In this document: one piece after another, positions 27,925-36,256 of the stretch
How positions within the stretch are numbered: position 1 is the stretch's first letter
Layout: each line of letters starts with the position of its first letter
NCBI GenBank assembly: GCA_016939365.1
Contig: JAFGHD010000152.1
Coordinates: forward strand, 1-47,084
Source of the DNA: Bacteroidales bacterium
GTDB taxonomy: Bacteria; Bacteroidota; Bacteroidia; Bacteroidales; JAFGHD01
Reading direction: 5' to 3'
Length of the DNA: 47,084 bases
The notes under the pieces: model-generated
Database searches by the model: none
What the model was told of the DNA's origin: nothing
The model's input: only the letters and a program-made list of their open reading frames with translations
Translations under genes and position numbers: made by a program

Positions 27925-28983
27925 ATGGAGGATTACCATGTCATCGGATTGATGTCAGGTACTTCCCTGGACGGATTGGATGTGGCATATTGCCGTTTTG
28001 CACTGCGGTCAGGACAATGGGAATATGAGATCATCAAGGCAGAGACCATTCCTTACCCTGATGAGTGGAAGGCACGCTTGTCCGGGCTGGTCTCAGCGGG
28101 AGGAGCGGATCTGGCCAGGGCGCATGCCGATCTGGGCAGGTATTTCGGAACCTGTGCCAGGGATTTCATCCTGAAGCATAACCTGACACCCAGTTTCATC
28201 GCCTCACATGGGCATACCGTCTTTCACCAGCCCCGGGCCGGGTTCACCTTCCAGGCGGGAGACGGCGCTGCACTGGCTGCTCATTCGGATTTACCGGTAA
28301 TATGTGATTTCAGGGCTTCGGATGTGGCCCTGGGAGGAGAGGGAGCTCCCCTCGTTCCCGCCGGAGACCGCTGGCTCTTCGGACAATACGACTATTGTCT
28401 GAACCTGGGGGGATTTGCAAATATTTCATATGAATGGGAATGGAAACGTATTGCCTTCGATATCTGCCCCATGAACAACATCCTGAATGATCTGGCGCGG
28501 CGGACCGGACATGACTTCGATGCTGACGGGAGTCTTGCGAGGAAGGGGAAGACCAGCCCTTTTCTGCTTGAGAAACTGGAGAGGCTCCCCTACTACCTCC
28601 AGGCAGCACCCAAATCACTGGGGATTGAGTGGTATCATGCTCAGTTCAAACCGCTTTTCGAGCAGACCGCCCTGTTGCCTGAGGATGCCCTCCGCACAGC
28701 GGTAGAGCATATCTGCAGGAGGATTGCGGTTTCCATGACTGCCGGACTTGAAGGCCGGGTGCTTGCCACCGGAGGGGGCGCCCGGAATGGCTTCTTTATG
28801 GAACGTTTACAGTCCATGGTCTCCTGCGAGATCGTCAGGCCGGATGACTTGCTGGTGGACTTCAAGGAAGCTTTGGTATTCGCATTTCTGGGGGTCATGC
28901 GATGGAGGAGTGAGATCAATATCCTTGCATCCGCCACAGGGGCCGGCAGAGATCATTGCAGCGGGTGTATCCACCTTCCCTGA
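27925..28983 (+). CDS. anmK: Anhydro-N-acetylmuramic acid kinase
   Basis: AnmK hydrolyses and phosphorylates 1,6-anhydro-MurNAc, released by lytic transglycosylases, to MurNAc-6-phosphate during wall recycling. The 352-aa protein begins with the family signature G-L-M-S-G-T-S-L-D-G-L-D (residues 8-19). It also has G-H-T-V-F-H, the D-F-R-x-x-D-V-A-x-G-G-x-G-A-P-L-V-P block, N-L-G-G-F-A-N-I-S, and the ATP-site G-G-G-A-x-N near the C-terminus. The length is a little under that of the E. coli enzyme (369 aa). It lies nine bases after murF and is probably co-transcribed. The gene ends 39 bases from the convergent antiporter gene. Confidence 0.95.
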   Translation: MEDYHVIGLMSGTSLDGLDVAYCRFALRSGQWEYEIIKAETIPYPDEWKARLSGLVSAGGADLARAHADLGRYFGTCARDFILKHNLTPSFIASHGHTVFHQPRAGFTFQAGDGAALAAHSDLPVICDFRASDVALGGEGAPLVPAGDRWLFGQYDYCLNLGGFANISYEWEWKRIAFDICPMNNILNDLARRTGHDFDADGSLARKGKTSPFLLEKLERLPYYLQAAPKSLGIEWYHAQFKPLFEQTALLPEDALRTAVEHICRRIAVSMTAGLEGRVLATGGGARNGFFMERLQSMVSCEIVRPDDLLVDFKEALVFAFLGVMRWRSEINILASATGAGRDHCSGCIHLP

Positions 28984-29022
28984 TGGTTACAATCTTTCAG
29001 GCATTACAATGTTAGAAACGGG

Positions 29023-30792
29023 TCATTCCCCTTCAGAAACGAGTCTCTTCCATTTCACCATACTGGTGATAAGACCCGTTTCATCCGTCTGCTCCTCAAA
29101 AAGAGAACCATCACTTCTGACCAGGAATGAACGGTCGTGTACCTGAAAAACAGCCTCATGATCGGAAACGGGAGTCAGTTCGAAGATACTTTGGAGCAGC
29201 CGGCCATCCCATATCTCATCACCATGGTCAATCGATTTCACCGAATACCCTACATAGGATTCGCCTGTCTTTTCATCGACATACCGCATGAAACGAAGGT
29301 AACTTCCGTCCGATTCGCCGTGTGTCTGGGGTTTTGCTTCATTTTCAGATGTTTCCAGCACGAACTCGTTGATGGTCAGGTATTCCATTACCGATTGGGG
29401 ATTGGATACATCAATCATCTGCGCATGTGTGTCTTTTTTTCCATGGAGCACATGGGTCTCCTCCTGAAGGATGTATACGGCGCCGCCGGCCAGATAACCA
29501 ATGGCAGCCAGCAGGCTGATGCGACGCAGGTACCAGATGAAGTCGATCTTTTCCATACCCATGACGGCGACACCGGCAGCCGACCCGATAATGAGGATGC
29601 TTCCTCCCGTACCCGCGCAGTAAGCCAGGAACTCCCAGAAAAAGAAATCGGGCGGGAAATTATACATGCCCATGGCACCCGCCACCAGCGGCACATTGTC
29701 CACGATGGCAGAAAGAAACCCAATAATGATGTTGATCGCATAGTAGTTACCCACATGTTCCCTGAGCACTTCCGATAAAAGATGCAGGTGGCCCACCGTG
29801 TCGAGTGCGGCGACAGCGGTGAGGATGCCCAGGAAAAACAGCACGCTGGGGACATCTACTTTCTGCAGCACACCGACAATCGTCAGTCGTTTGCCGAGTT
29901 TTCTGCTTTCCTTATCCCGGTTTCTCTGAAGCACCTCGGTCAATGTCCATAACACACCCAAACTGAATAACATCCCGAGGTAAGGCGGCAGATGGGTCAG
30001 GTTCTTGAAGACCGGGACAAAAAGCAACCCGCCGACACCCATAAAGAAAATCAACCGGCTTTCCCAGTTTTTCAGAAATACATCGTCCTTGCTGGTTTCA
30101 CGCAGAACAGGCCGCTGGACCACACCCTTCATGGTAAAGGAGAGAATGGCGAGTGGCACCACCATTGAAATCAGGCTGGGAAGAAAAGTCATCAACATGA
30201 TATTCACGGTGGTGACTTTCCCGGCGATCCACAACATGATCGTAGTGATATCACCGATGGGTGACCAGGCTCCTCCCGAATTGGCAGCTACGATGACCAT
30301 CCCGGCAAAAAACCACCTATCCTTTTTATCGGCAATGAGCTTGCGCAGCAAAGCCACCATGACGATGGATGTGGTCAGGTTATCCAGGACTGCCGACATG
30401 AAAAAGGTAATCGTACTGGTGATCCAGAGCAGCTTTACACGATGTCTCGTTTTGATCCTATCCGTAATGATCCTGAACCCCTCATAGGAGTCCACCAGTT
30501 CCACGATGGTCATGGCACCCAGCAGGAAAAACAATATCTCACTTATGACACCCAGATGATGCAACAGTTCATGCCCTGTGACCCAGTGCGCGAAACTGCC
30601 TCCCAGTTCCTGTTCCATGTAGTGTTTGAAGTGGGAAGTATTCACCAGTATCTCCGGGCCGCCAATCACAAAAAGCACCCAGAGAATGACCCCCAGCAGG
30701 AGGGCTGTGGCTGATTTGTTGATATGCAGGGGATGCTCAAGAGCAATAATTGTGTAACCGAGAATAAACACAATAACCATCAAAATAAACAT
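29023..30792 (-). CDS. nhaD: NhaD-type Na+/H+ antiporter with a C-terminal soluble extension
   Basis: NhaD exchanges Na+ (or Li+) for protons across the inner membrane. From the ATG at 30792 the protein is 589 aa with about 12 membrane segments in the first 443 residues. The ion-transporter family is shown by S-A-V-L-D-N-L-T-T-S, A-N-S-G-G-A-W-S-P-I-G-D and S-A-I-V-D-N-V-P-L-V, the paired D-N motifs of the two half-repeats. The last 146 residues (about 444-589) are polar, without membrane segments, and look like a separate folded domain; I recognise no family there. An in-frame TTG at 30828 lies inside the -7 box and is rejected as a start. Confidence 0.9.
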   Translation of the reverse strand: MFILMVIVFILGYTIIALEHPLHINKSATALLLGVILWVLFVIGGPEILVNTSHFKHYMEQELGGSFAHWVTGHELLHHLGVISEILFFLLGAMTIVELVDSYEGFRIITDRIKTRHRVKLLWITSTITFFMSAVLDNLTTSIVMVALLRKLIADKKDRWFFAGMVIVAANSGGAWSPIGDITTIMLWIAGKVTTVNIMLMTFLPSLISMVVPLAILSFTMKGVVQRPVLRETSKDDVFLKNWESRLIFFMGVGGLLFVPVFKNLTHLPPYLGMLFSLGVLWTLTEVLQRNRDKESRKLGKRLTIVGVLQKVDVPSVLFFLGILTAVAALDTVGHLHLLSEVLREHVGNYYAINIIIGFLSAIVDNVPLVAGAMGMYNFPPDFFFWEFLAYCAGTGGSILIIGSAAGVAVMGMEKIDFIWYLRRISLLAAIGYLAGGAVYILQEETHVLHGKKDTHAQMIDVSNPQSVMEYLTINEFVLETSENEAKPQTHGESDGSYLRFMRYVDEKTGESYVGYSVKSIDHGDEIWDGRLLQSIFELTPVSDHEAVFQVHDRSFLVRSDGSLFEEQTDETGLITSMVKWKRLVSEGE

Positions 30793-30825
30793 AGCAAGAT
30801 CTCGTTTGGGGTTGAAAATTGGGTG

Positions 30826-30833
30826 CAAATGTA
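30826..30833 (-). promoter_or_regulatory. Bacteroidota -7 box of nhaD
   Basis: The minus strand reads TACATTTG, an exact TAnnTTTG match ending 33 bases before the ATG at 30792. It fixes the start downstream of the TTG that overlaps the box. Confidence 0.55.
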
Positions 30834-30974
30834 AATGATTTTGCCAGGGAACCTGAAAGCATATATATAGATTCTTAAATAATAGTTTTTCACATCTGCC
30901 AAATCCGGAACCATATTAACACGCAGATGTTAACAAAAAGGTGATTCTCAGGCATGCAGGCTGGGTAATCGAAG

Positions 30975-30982
30975 TAATTTTG
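30975..30982 (+). promoter_or_regulatory. Bacteroidota -7 box of the exbB-exbD-tonB-folC row
   Basis: TAATTTTG, an exact TAnnTTTG match, ends 26 bases before the exbB ATG. The -33 element is not clear. Confidence 0.55.
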
Positions 30983-31008
30983 AATCTGGCTCAATAAAAC
31001 AATTTCAG

Positions 31009-31740
31009 ATGTTTCAACTGTTTCTGTTACAGATCAGGCAGACGGGGTCTGCTGTCGCCGATTCGGTCAATATGATGCTGGCTGAACGGATGGAGGGGGA
31101 ATCGGGCGAGATGACCATGTCATTATGGGAACTGACAATGAAAGGAGGGTGGATCCTGGCGATTCTGGCCATTCTGTCAATCATTGCCATCTATATCTTC
31201 ATTGAGCGTTTTCTCGTCATCAACAGAAATTCGAGGGATGACAAAGGTTTCATGAATAACATCCGGGATTTCATCATCAACGGTCAGATTTCCCCTGCCA
31301 TCACCCTTTGCAGGAACAATCCGTCTCCTATTGCGCGAATGATCGAGAAAGGGCTCTCCAGGCTGGGCAAACCTCTGAACGATATCAACACCGCCATTGA
31401 GAATGTCGGAAAACTGGAAGTGTCACGGCTGGAAAAAAACATTGCCACCCTTGCTTCCATTTCGGGAGTTGCACCCATGCTGGGCTTTCTGGGCACGGTG
31501 ATCGGTATGATCAGGGCCTTTTATGACATGTCGATGGCAGGAAACAACATCGATATCGCACTCCTCAGCACGGGCATTTACCAGGCAATGGTCACCACTG
31601 TAGCGGGGCTGATCGTTGGGATTATCGCCTATATGTGCTACAACGTTCTGGTGGCACGCATTGAGAAGCTGGTATTCATTCTGGAAGCCAGGGCCACGGA
31701 ATTCATGGATGTGCTTCATGAGCCTGCAAATAAAATATAA
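31009..31740 (+). CDS. exbB: MotA/TolQ/ExbB proton channel family protein
   Basis: ExbB forms the pentameric inner-membrane core of the TonB energy system, using the proton gradient to drive TonB. The 243-aa protein has a first membrane segment near residues 48-68, a cytoplasmic region with R-N-N-P-S-P-I-A-R-M-I-E-K-G, and two further segments near 145-170 and 190-215. The family signature is A-P-M-L-G-F-L-G-T-V-x-G-M-I, then A-L-L-S-T-G-I-Y-Q-A-M-V-T-T-V-A-G-L. It heads a row with exbD (23-base gap), tonB and folC, all on one strand and tightly spaced. Confidence 0.92.
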   Translation: MFQLFLLQIRQTGSAVADSVNMMLAERMEGESGEMTMSLWELTMKGGWILAILAILSIIAIYIFIERFLVINRNSRDDKGFMNNIRDFIINGQISPAITLCRNNPSPIARMIEKGLSRLGKPLNDINTAIENVGKLEVSRLEKNIATLASISGVAPMLGFLGTVIGMIRAFYDMSMAGNNIDIALLSTGIYQAMVTTVAGLIVGIIAYMCYNVLVARIEKLVFILEARATEFMDVLHEPANKI

Positions 31741-31763
31741 CACCGCTCCAATCTTCTACGATC

Positions 31764-32180
31764 ATGGGCATACCCACAAGAAATAAAAGAAAAACGGATT
31801 TCAGCATGGCATCCATGTCGGATCTGGTTTTTCTTCTTCTGATATTCTTTATGCTTACATCAACGCTCGTAGCGCCCAATGCCATCAAGCTTCTTCTTCC
31901 TCAGAGCAACAGCCGGACAATCGAGACCCCTCCCAAAATTGTCATATCCATCAACGAGGCGATGGATTTTTTCCTGCAGGGGGTTCAGGTCGATGAATCC
32001 GGCCTGGCTGCCGGCCTGAAGGATTTGCTGTCAGGTCAGGACAATGCCTCCATCCGTCTCGCCTCCGATAAAAATGTACCGGTCCAGTATATTGTGACCG
32101 TCATTGATATCGTTAATGAAATAAACAAGGAGAACCATACGCGGCACAAGGTGATCCTGGCCACCAGCCCCAAAAAATAA
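31764..32180 (+). CDS. exbD: ExbD/TolR family biopolymer transport protein
   Basis: The 138-aa protein has a short cytoplasmic N-terminus, a single membrane segment (about 20-40) that begins with the conserved proton-path Asp20 in the S-D-L-V-F-L-L-L-I-F-F motif, and a periplasmic domain to the C-terminus. ExbD sits inside the ExbB ring and couples proton flow to TonB. It lies 23 bases after exbB and two bases before tonB, so the three are almost surely one operon. The length is typical. Confidence 0.93.
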   Translation: MGIPTRNKRKTDFSMASMSDLVFLLLIFFMLTSTLVAPNAIKLLLPQSNSRTIETPPKIVISINEAMDFFLQGVQVDESGLAAGLKDLLSGQDNASIRLASDKNVPVQYIVTVIDIVNEINKENHTRHKVILATSPKK

Positions 32181-32182
32181 CC

Positions 32183-32956
32183 ATGGCCCTGACAAAAGAT
32201 CAAAAGAAGGGACTCGCTGTCACAGTGCTGTTTCATCTGATGATAGCTGCCTTGTTGATTTTACTGGGTTTTTCCACTCCTTTGCCCCTGCCGGGAGAGG
32301 AGGGCGTGGAGATCAGCCTGGGCACGGATATATCCGGTTCGGGTGCGGAAGAACCTTCAGGAAGGCAGATGCCTCCTCCTGCCGTTACAGAAAGGGAAAC
32401 GGGCACTGAGCAGGAATTGGTCACCCAGGATACCGAACCTGCTGTTTCGCTGCAGGAGAAACAGGCAAAGGACGAAAAACCGCAGGAAGCGGATAGTGAA
32501 AAGGAGCAACCTGTTGAACAGCCGGTGAAGGAGGAGCCTGTGGTCAATCCGGATGCACTCTATAAAGGGAAAAGCCAGAGTACGGGGATTCAGGCCAATC
32601 AGGGTGTTGATTCCGGACCGGGTGACCAGGGGGATCCTTCCGGATCGGGTAATCTGAATGGGCCCGGAGGAGATGGCGAAGGACTCTCCTACAGCCTTAA
32701 GGGCAGAAAGCCAGCCTATCTTCCCAAGCCCGCAAGCAACTTCACGGAGAACGGTACGGTCGTGGTACAGATCACCGTCGACAAGTATGGAAAGGTAGTC
32801 CGGGCTGTGGCCATTGATAAAGGCTCCAACACCACCAGTACTGCGTTGAGGAAACTGGCCGTGGAAGCCGCACGGAAGGCCATTTTCAATGCCAGCTCCG
32901 ATGCCCCGGAAGAGCAGCAGGGGACCATCACCTACCACTTTATCGTCAGGGACTGA
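32183..32956 (+). CDS. tonB: TonB-type energy transducer
   Basis: A 257-aa protein with an N-terminal membrane anchor (about 11-32) and a long flexible linker rich in Glu, Pro, Gln and Lys (about 50-125). A Gly/Pro-rich stretch follows (about 140-165), and the C-terminal domain (about 180-257) has V-V-V-Q-I-T-V-D-K-Y-G-K-V and R-K-A-I-F-N. TonB spans the periplasm and pulls on TonB-dependent outer-membrane receptors. The linker is unusually acidic and less Pro-Lys-rich than the E. coli TonB linker. No TonB-dependent receptor lies in the window. The stop overlaps the folC start (ATGA). Confidence 0.87.
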   Translation: MALTKDQKKGLAVTVLFHLMIAALLILLGFSTPLPLPGEEGVEISLGTDISGSGAEEPSGRQMPPPAVTERETGTEQELVTQDTEPAVSLQEKQAKDEKPQEADSEKEQPVEQPVKEEPVVNPDALYKGKSQSTGIQANQGVDSGPGDQGDPSGSGNLNGPGGDGEGLSYSLKGRKPAYLPKPASNFTENGTVVVQITVDKYGKVVRAVAIDKGSNTTSTALRKLAVEAARKAIFNASSDAPEEQQGTITYHFIVRD

Positions 32957-34251
32957 TGAACTACCCCCAGGCCCTGGAATTCCTGTACCATCAGCTTCCC
33001 ATGTTCCAGCGTGCGGGCCCTCCGGCATACAAGTCAGGGCTGGACAATACTATCGCCATCTGCAGCAGACTCCGGAACCCGGAAAAACGTTTCAGATCCG
33101 TGCATGTGGCCGGAACCAACGGAAAAGGATCCGTTTCACATTTTATCGCCTCGATCCTGCAGGCCCGGGGATACAAAACGGGATTGTTTACATCCCCCCA
33201 CCTGAAGGATTTCAGGGAACGGATCAGGGTCAACGGTATCATGATCCCTGAAAAAGCCGTCACAGATTTCGTTAACCGTTACCGTGAGTCGTTTTCGGAT
33301 TTGAATCCTTCTTTTTTTGAATATACTTTCGGAATGGCCATGGATTTTTTTGCGGGGGAACAGGTTGATGTTGCAGTGGTCGAGACGGGCATGGGCGGAC
33401 GACTTGATTCCACGAACGTGGTGGATTCTGTAATATCGGTGATCACCAATATCGGTTTCGATCACATGATGTTTCTCGGCAATTCTCTGGAACAGATCGG
33501 CAGGGAGAAAGCCGGTATCATCAAGCCCGGGGTGCCGGTCGTTATCGGAGAGACCCAGACTGAAGTATCAGATGTCTTTGTCCGGACAGCCTCACAGCAC
33601 AATGCGCCCCTGTTTTTCGCCGACCGGTATTTCAGGGTGGCACATCCCCGGCTGACAGGCAAGTCCAGGCCTTTTTTGCGCCTGGACATACTGGATGGAG
33701 CAAAAACTTTTCTTGAACAAGTCATATCCCCGCTGACGGGATGGTATCAGATCAAAAACCTGGTGACGGTTGCCCAGACCATCAAGCTACTTGAAAGTCA
33801 GGGCTATCCGGTCGGACGGGAAGCGATGCGCGCGGGTATCAGGCAGGTGATCCGCCGTACCGGTATCAAAGGCAGGTGGCAGCGGCTGGGCAACCGGCCG
33901 AAAGTCATATGTGATACCGCCCACAACAAGGAAGGATTTCTGATGATAACGGAACAGATCAGGAACACCCCCTTCCGTGCGCTGCACATGGTGGTCGGAA
34001 TGGTGAACGACAAGGATCACGAATCAATGCTGAGGCTACTTCCCTCAAAAGCCAGGTACTATTTCTGCCGTCCGGATGTACCGCGCGGCCTGGCTGACGG
34101 TGCACTGAAGCAGATGGCCTCCCGTTTCGGTCTTGAAGGAGAATGTTATGGCAGTGTGCGGCTGGCCTTTGATGACGCACTGAAAAACGCCCGGCCCGAT
34201 GACCTGATCTTCATCGGCGGAAGCACCTTTGTAGTGGCTGAAGTTGTGTAA
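32956..34251 (+). CDS. folC: Bifunctional folylpolyglutamate/dihydrofolate synthase
   Basis: FolC adds glutamate to folates and, in many bacteria, to dihydropteroate. The 431-aa protein has the Mur-ligase-like ATP site G53-T-N-G-K57-G-S, the T-S-P-H-L motif, E-T-G-M-G-G-R-L-D-S-T-N, and I-G-x-D-H, with the C-terminal domain starting near residue 295 (G-R-W-Q) and containing D-T-A-H-N. The length is normal. It overlaps tonB by the four bases ATGA, which suggests translational coupling. FolC next to exbBD-tonB is a common order in Bacteroidota (from memory). It converges on thiS with 33 bases between. Confidence 0.95.
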   Translation: MNYPQALEFLYHQLPMFQRAGPPAYKSGLDNTIAICSRLRNPEKRFRSVHVAGTNGKGSVSHFIASILQARGYKTGLFTSPHLKDFRERIRVNGIMIPEKAVTDFVNRYRESFSDLNPSFFEYTFGMAMDFFAGEQVDVAVVETGMGGRLDSTNVVDSVISVITNIGFDHMMFLGNSLEQIGREKAGIIKPGVPVVIGETQTEVSDVFVRTASQHNAPLFFADRYFRVAHPRLTGKSRPFLRLDILDGAKTFLEQVISPLTGWYQIKNLVTVAQTIKLLESQGYPVGREAMRAGIRQVIRRTGIKGRWQRLGNRPKVICDTAHNKEGFLMITEQIRNTPFRALHMVVGMVNDKDHESMLRLLPSKARYYFCRPDVPRGLADGALKQMASRFGLEGECYGSVRLAFDDALKNARPDDLIFIGGSTFVVAEVV

Positions 34252-34284
34252 AGGTTGGGTATATCCTGTTGCACCGATCCCAGG

Positions 34285-34488
34285 TCAGCCCCCGCTGATC
34301 AGATGAAGTACCATCACCCGGTCTCCCTCCCCTATCATAGCAGTGGAACGGTCTTCCTTGCGTATCAACTTCCCGTTTATCTTCGTTACCAGCAACTTGA
34401 AGGAATAATTCCGGCTGTCTAACAGTTGCTGAAGGGTCATTTCATTCCCGGTGACCTCCTCTTCCCTGTTGTTCAGTATAATCTTCAT
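34285..34488 (-). CDS. ThiS/MoaD-type sulfur carrier protein
   Basis: A 67-aa ubiquitin-fold protein ending in the required Gly-Gly. The pattern V-T-K-I-N-G-K-L-I, then G-E-G-D-R-V-M-V-L-H, resembles ThiS more than MoaD. The C-terminal Gly is adenylated by a ThiF/MoeB enzyme and then carries sulfur as a thiocarboxylate, for the thiazole of thiamine (ThiS) or the dithiolene of molybdo/tungstopterin (MoaD). The start overlaps the thiF stop by ATGA. No other thiamine gene is nearby, while an aldehyde:ferredoxin oxidoreductase gene lies 1.8 kb away. A role in tungsten cofactor assembly is therefore possible. The fold is sure; the pathway is not. Confidence 0.85.
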   Translation of the reverse strand: MKIILNNREEEVTGNEMTLQQLLDSRNYSFKLLVTKINGKLIRKEDRSTAMIGEGDRVMVLHLISGG

Positions 34489-35078
34489 CTGCCCACTGTT
34501 TGGCGCAATAATATTTCCAGCACCGTATTGGCCTGAATATGGGCCACGATTCCTACCCGAGGAGCCAGCGGCGGGTTTTCCCGTGATACTTCAGAAGCCT
34601 GGTCTCCGCATACATAGAGATCCTCATGCCGGTGCATCCTGAGGCGATTGCTGTCACCCCAGCCTGCCATTCCAATCCCAGTGACAACGGGCTTTCCCGG
34701 GAATCCCTCCAGGGCGGATTCGATGATCATTCGCTTCATAGCGGCATCGTCAAAAGCTTCGACCAACACATCACATTCCCCGAAAATCTCCAGAATTTTT
34801 CCGCGATCCAGCCGCAGCGGATGGATTTCAACCCGGACTGAAGGGTTGATGGCCCTGATATTGTCTTTAAGGGCATCCACTTTCCGCTGGCCGATCTGGT
34901 TCCTGAAATAATACTGCCGGTTCAGATTATCCTTGCTGACAATGTCAAAGTCGGCAACGACAAGCTTTCCGACACCTACCCTGGCAAGTGCTGCCGCACA
35001 ATTGGAACCCAGCCCCCCCGCACCGGCAATACCAACGGTCTTTTGCCCCAGAATCCGCTCAATCTCGTCAAATGTCAT
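34485..35078 (-). CDS. ThiF/MoeB-family sulfur carrier adenylyltransferase, short form
   Basis: A 197-aa E1-like enzyme that would adenylate the C-terminal Gly of the sulfur carrier encoded directly downstream. It shows the ATP-site G19-A-G-G-L-G-S-N, the D-x-D strand end A-D-F-D, and the D-N-L-N-R54-Q Arg motif. It is shorter than ThiF or MoeB of E. coli (about 250 aa) and lacks the paired C-x-x-C zinc motifs; only Cys157 remains near the usual catalytic region. Short forms of this kind are known as ThiF family 2 (from memory). It lies downstream of the DUF364 gene on the same strand, after a 251-base gap. Thiamine or pterin-cofactor roles are both open. Confidence 0.85.
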   Translation of the reverse strand: MTFDEIERILGQKTVGIAGAGGLGSNCAAALARVGVGKLVVADFDIVSKDNLNRQYYFRNQIGQRKVDALKDNIRAINPSVRVEIHPLRLDRGKILEIFGECDVLVEAFDDAAMKRMIIESALEGFPGKPVVTGIGMAGWGDSNRLRMHRHEDLYVCGDQASEVSRENPPLAPRVGIVAHIQANTVLEILLRQTVGR

Positions 35079-35243
35079 GGATTGTATTCTTCAAACCGCT
35101 GCCAGGCCTTGCCTGACTGATCCTTTGCAGTGCCAATCAGCAATACCGGCATTGAAATCCACAAGCAAAGATAAGGACAATAAAACGCAGCAGATATTCA
35201 CCTGCAGAGTGCACCTCCTGTTGAAGAATTTCGAAGTTATCCT

Positions 35244-35333
35244 TTAATCAAAAAGGCGGACAGCGAAACGGAGTGCAACCAGCCAAACGGCCACCCCGGC
35301 AGTTTGTGACCTACCGGTCCATTCATTGATCAT
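35244..35333 (-). CDS. Candidate 29-codon micro-ORF coupled to the DUF364 gene
   Basis: Its ATG overlaps the DUF364 stop as ATGA, and it encodes 29 residues with a hydrophobic middle (A-G-V-A-V-W-L-V-A-L-R-F-A-V) before a TAA stop. The overlap hints at coupled translation, but a frame this short can arise by chance. There is no homology evidence. Confidence 0.2.
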   Translation of the reverse strand: MINEWTGRSQTAGVAVWLVALRFAVRLFD

Positions 35334-36025
35334 GAAACCACTTTCATGCCGTATGGCATGAAAACCCTGGTTCCATGGCCCTGTCCGATCACATCCAGCA
35401 CCCGGTGATCAAACGGTTGAAAAGCGGTACCAAAAACACGGATGATCCTCTCTCTGCCCGGAAATTCTTTGAACAGTGGGGATGAAGGTCCCAGAAGGAA
35501 GATATCGGCCCTGGTGTTGCTGAGTTCCATCACCCTGGCAAAGGTATCGTGGGCGATACAGGTGGCGGTCAGTATGATTGCATCCGATCTGGAAAGATAC
35601 CCGGGCATAAGTGCAGGGTCCGTCACCTCCCCTGGTTCCGCATGATGATCAAAGACCGGAAAAGAAATGCCCATATCCCGGAATCTCGCGACCACAGGCC
35701 GGAAATAGCCGATCATCACGGGAAAACCATACCGGCCGGGATCGACTATTGCGGTGATATCACCCCGGGCGGGCTGTTTCATTCCATAGTTTAACAGCGC
35801 ATTGAGAAATGCCTGGTATATGATTCTGAAACCCCTTTTCTGCAGGCAGGGTTGTGAAACCGCCATCTCCATGCCGACATTCTCCCCCAGCGTGGCACAG
35901 ACCCCGATATTCCCGTTTTTCAGCATAACCCCCACATACTTGCTCCCGCAGGCCACCCTTTCGATGAGGCTATGGTCATAACCGTGCCTGCCGAACAATA
36001 CCTCCAATGGATCAGGGTAAATCAT
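35330..36025 (-). CDS. DUF364-family protein (putative heavy-metal chelation domain)
   Basis: A 231-aa cytoplasmic protein from the ATG at 36025. The N-terminal half fits the DUF4213-type partner domain (A-C-G-S-K-Y-V-G-V-M-L-K-N-G-N-I-G-V). The C-terminal half has the DUF364 pattern A-D-x-x-L-L-G-P-S-S-P-L preceded by T-A-T-C-I-A-H-D-T-F. Members are proposed to bind metal or a metal cofactor and often lie near genes for metal uptake or metal enzymes (from memory). Here the gene is divergent from the tungsten-type oxidoreductase gene across about 230 bases and upstream of thiF-thiS. Handling of tungsten or the pterin cofactor is an inference. An upstream GTG at 36031 lies in the -7 box and is not used. 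Confidence 0.75.
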   Translation of the reverse strand: MIYPDPLEVLFGRHGYDHSLIERVACGSKYVGVMLKNGNIGVCATLGENVGMEMAVSQPCLQKRGFRIIYQAFLNALLNYGMKQPARGDITAIVDPGRYGFPVMIGYFRPVVARFRDMGISFPVFDHHAEPGEVTDPALMPGYLSRSDAIILTATCIAHDTFARVMELSNTRADIFLLGPSSPLFKEFPGRERIIRVFGTAFQPFDHRVLDVIGQGHGTRVFMPYGMKVVS

Positions 36026-36030
36026 ATTCA

Positions 36031-36038
36031 CAAATTTA
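36031..36038 (-). promoter_or_regulatory. Bacteroidota -7 box of the DUF364 gene
   Basis: The minus strand reads TAAATTTG, an exact TAnnTTTG match, ending only five bases before the ATG at 36025. If used, the mRNA would have almost no leader. Confidence 0.45.
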
Positions 36039-36184
36039 TTTCCTTTCTAAATATGGTTCAGTTTCCGGGTCTTCGTTTGCGGCATCCCATTCAATCCCCT
36101 AAAGGCGAACTCATTATGAACGTAAATGTCTTAAGATCAATCGTTTTGCAAGTTTTTGCATCTCGGTATAATCGGATTTCAGGG

Positions 36185-36215
36185 TTTGTTTTTCTTTTGA
36201 TTCCATATACTTTTG
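36185..36215 (+). promoter_or_regulatory. Promoter of the aldehyde:ferredoxin oxidoreductase gene
   Basis: TTTG (36185-36188), a 19-base spacer and TACTTTTG (36208-36215) match the Bacteroidota consensus TTTG-N19-TAnnTTTG exactly, 41 bases before the ATG. Three copies of TTTTGCA (36144, 36154 and 36211) lie in and upstream of it, the first two one helical turn apart. Confidence 0.7.
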
Positions 36216-36256
36216 CAGATGGATAACGGGAGTTCAATCTGATAAATTTAAATGAT

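Noticed and set aside
32357-33028. 223-codon open frame antisense to tonB and folC
   Set aside because: It spans the overlap of two firmly identified genes.
35079-35329. Possible TPP or molybdenum-cofactor riboswitch before thiF
   Set aside because: I looked on the minus strand for the conserved TPP core (CTGAGA and the later ACCTGATCTGG-like part) and for a Moco-type fold, and found neither.
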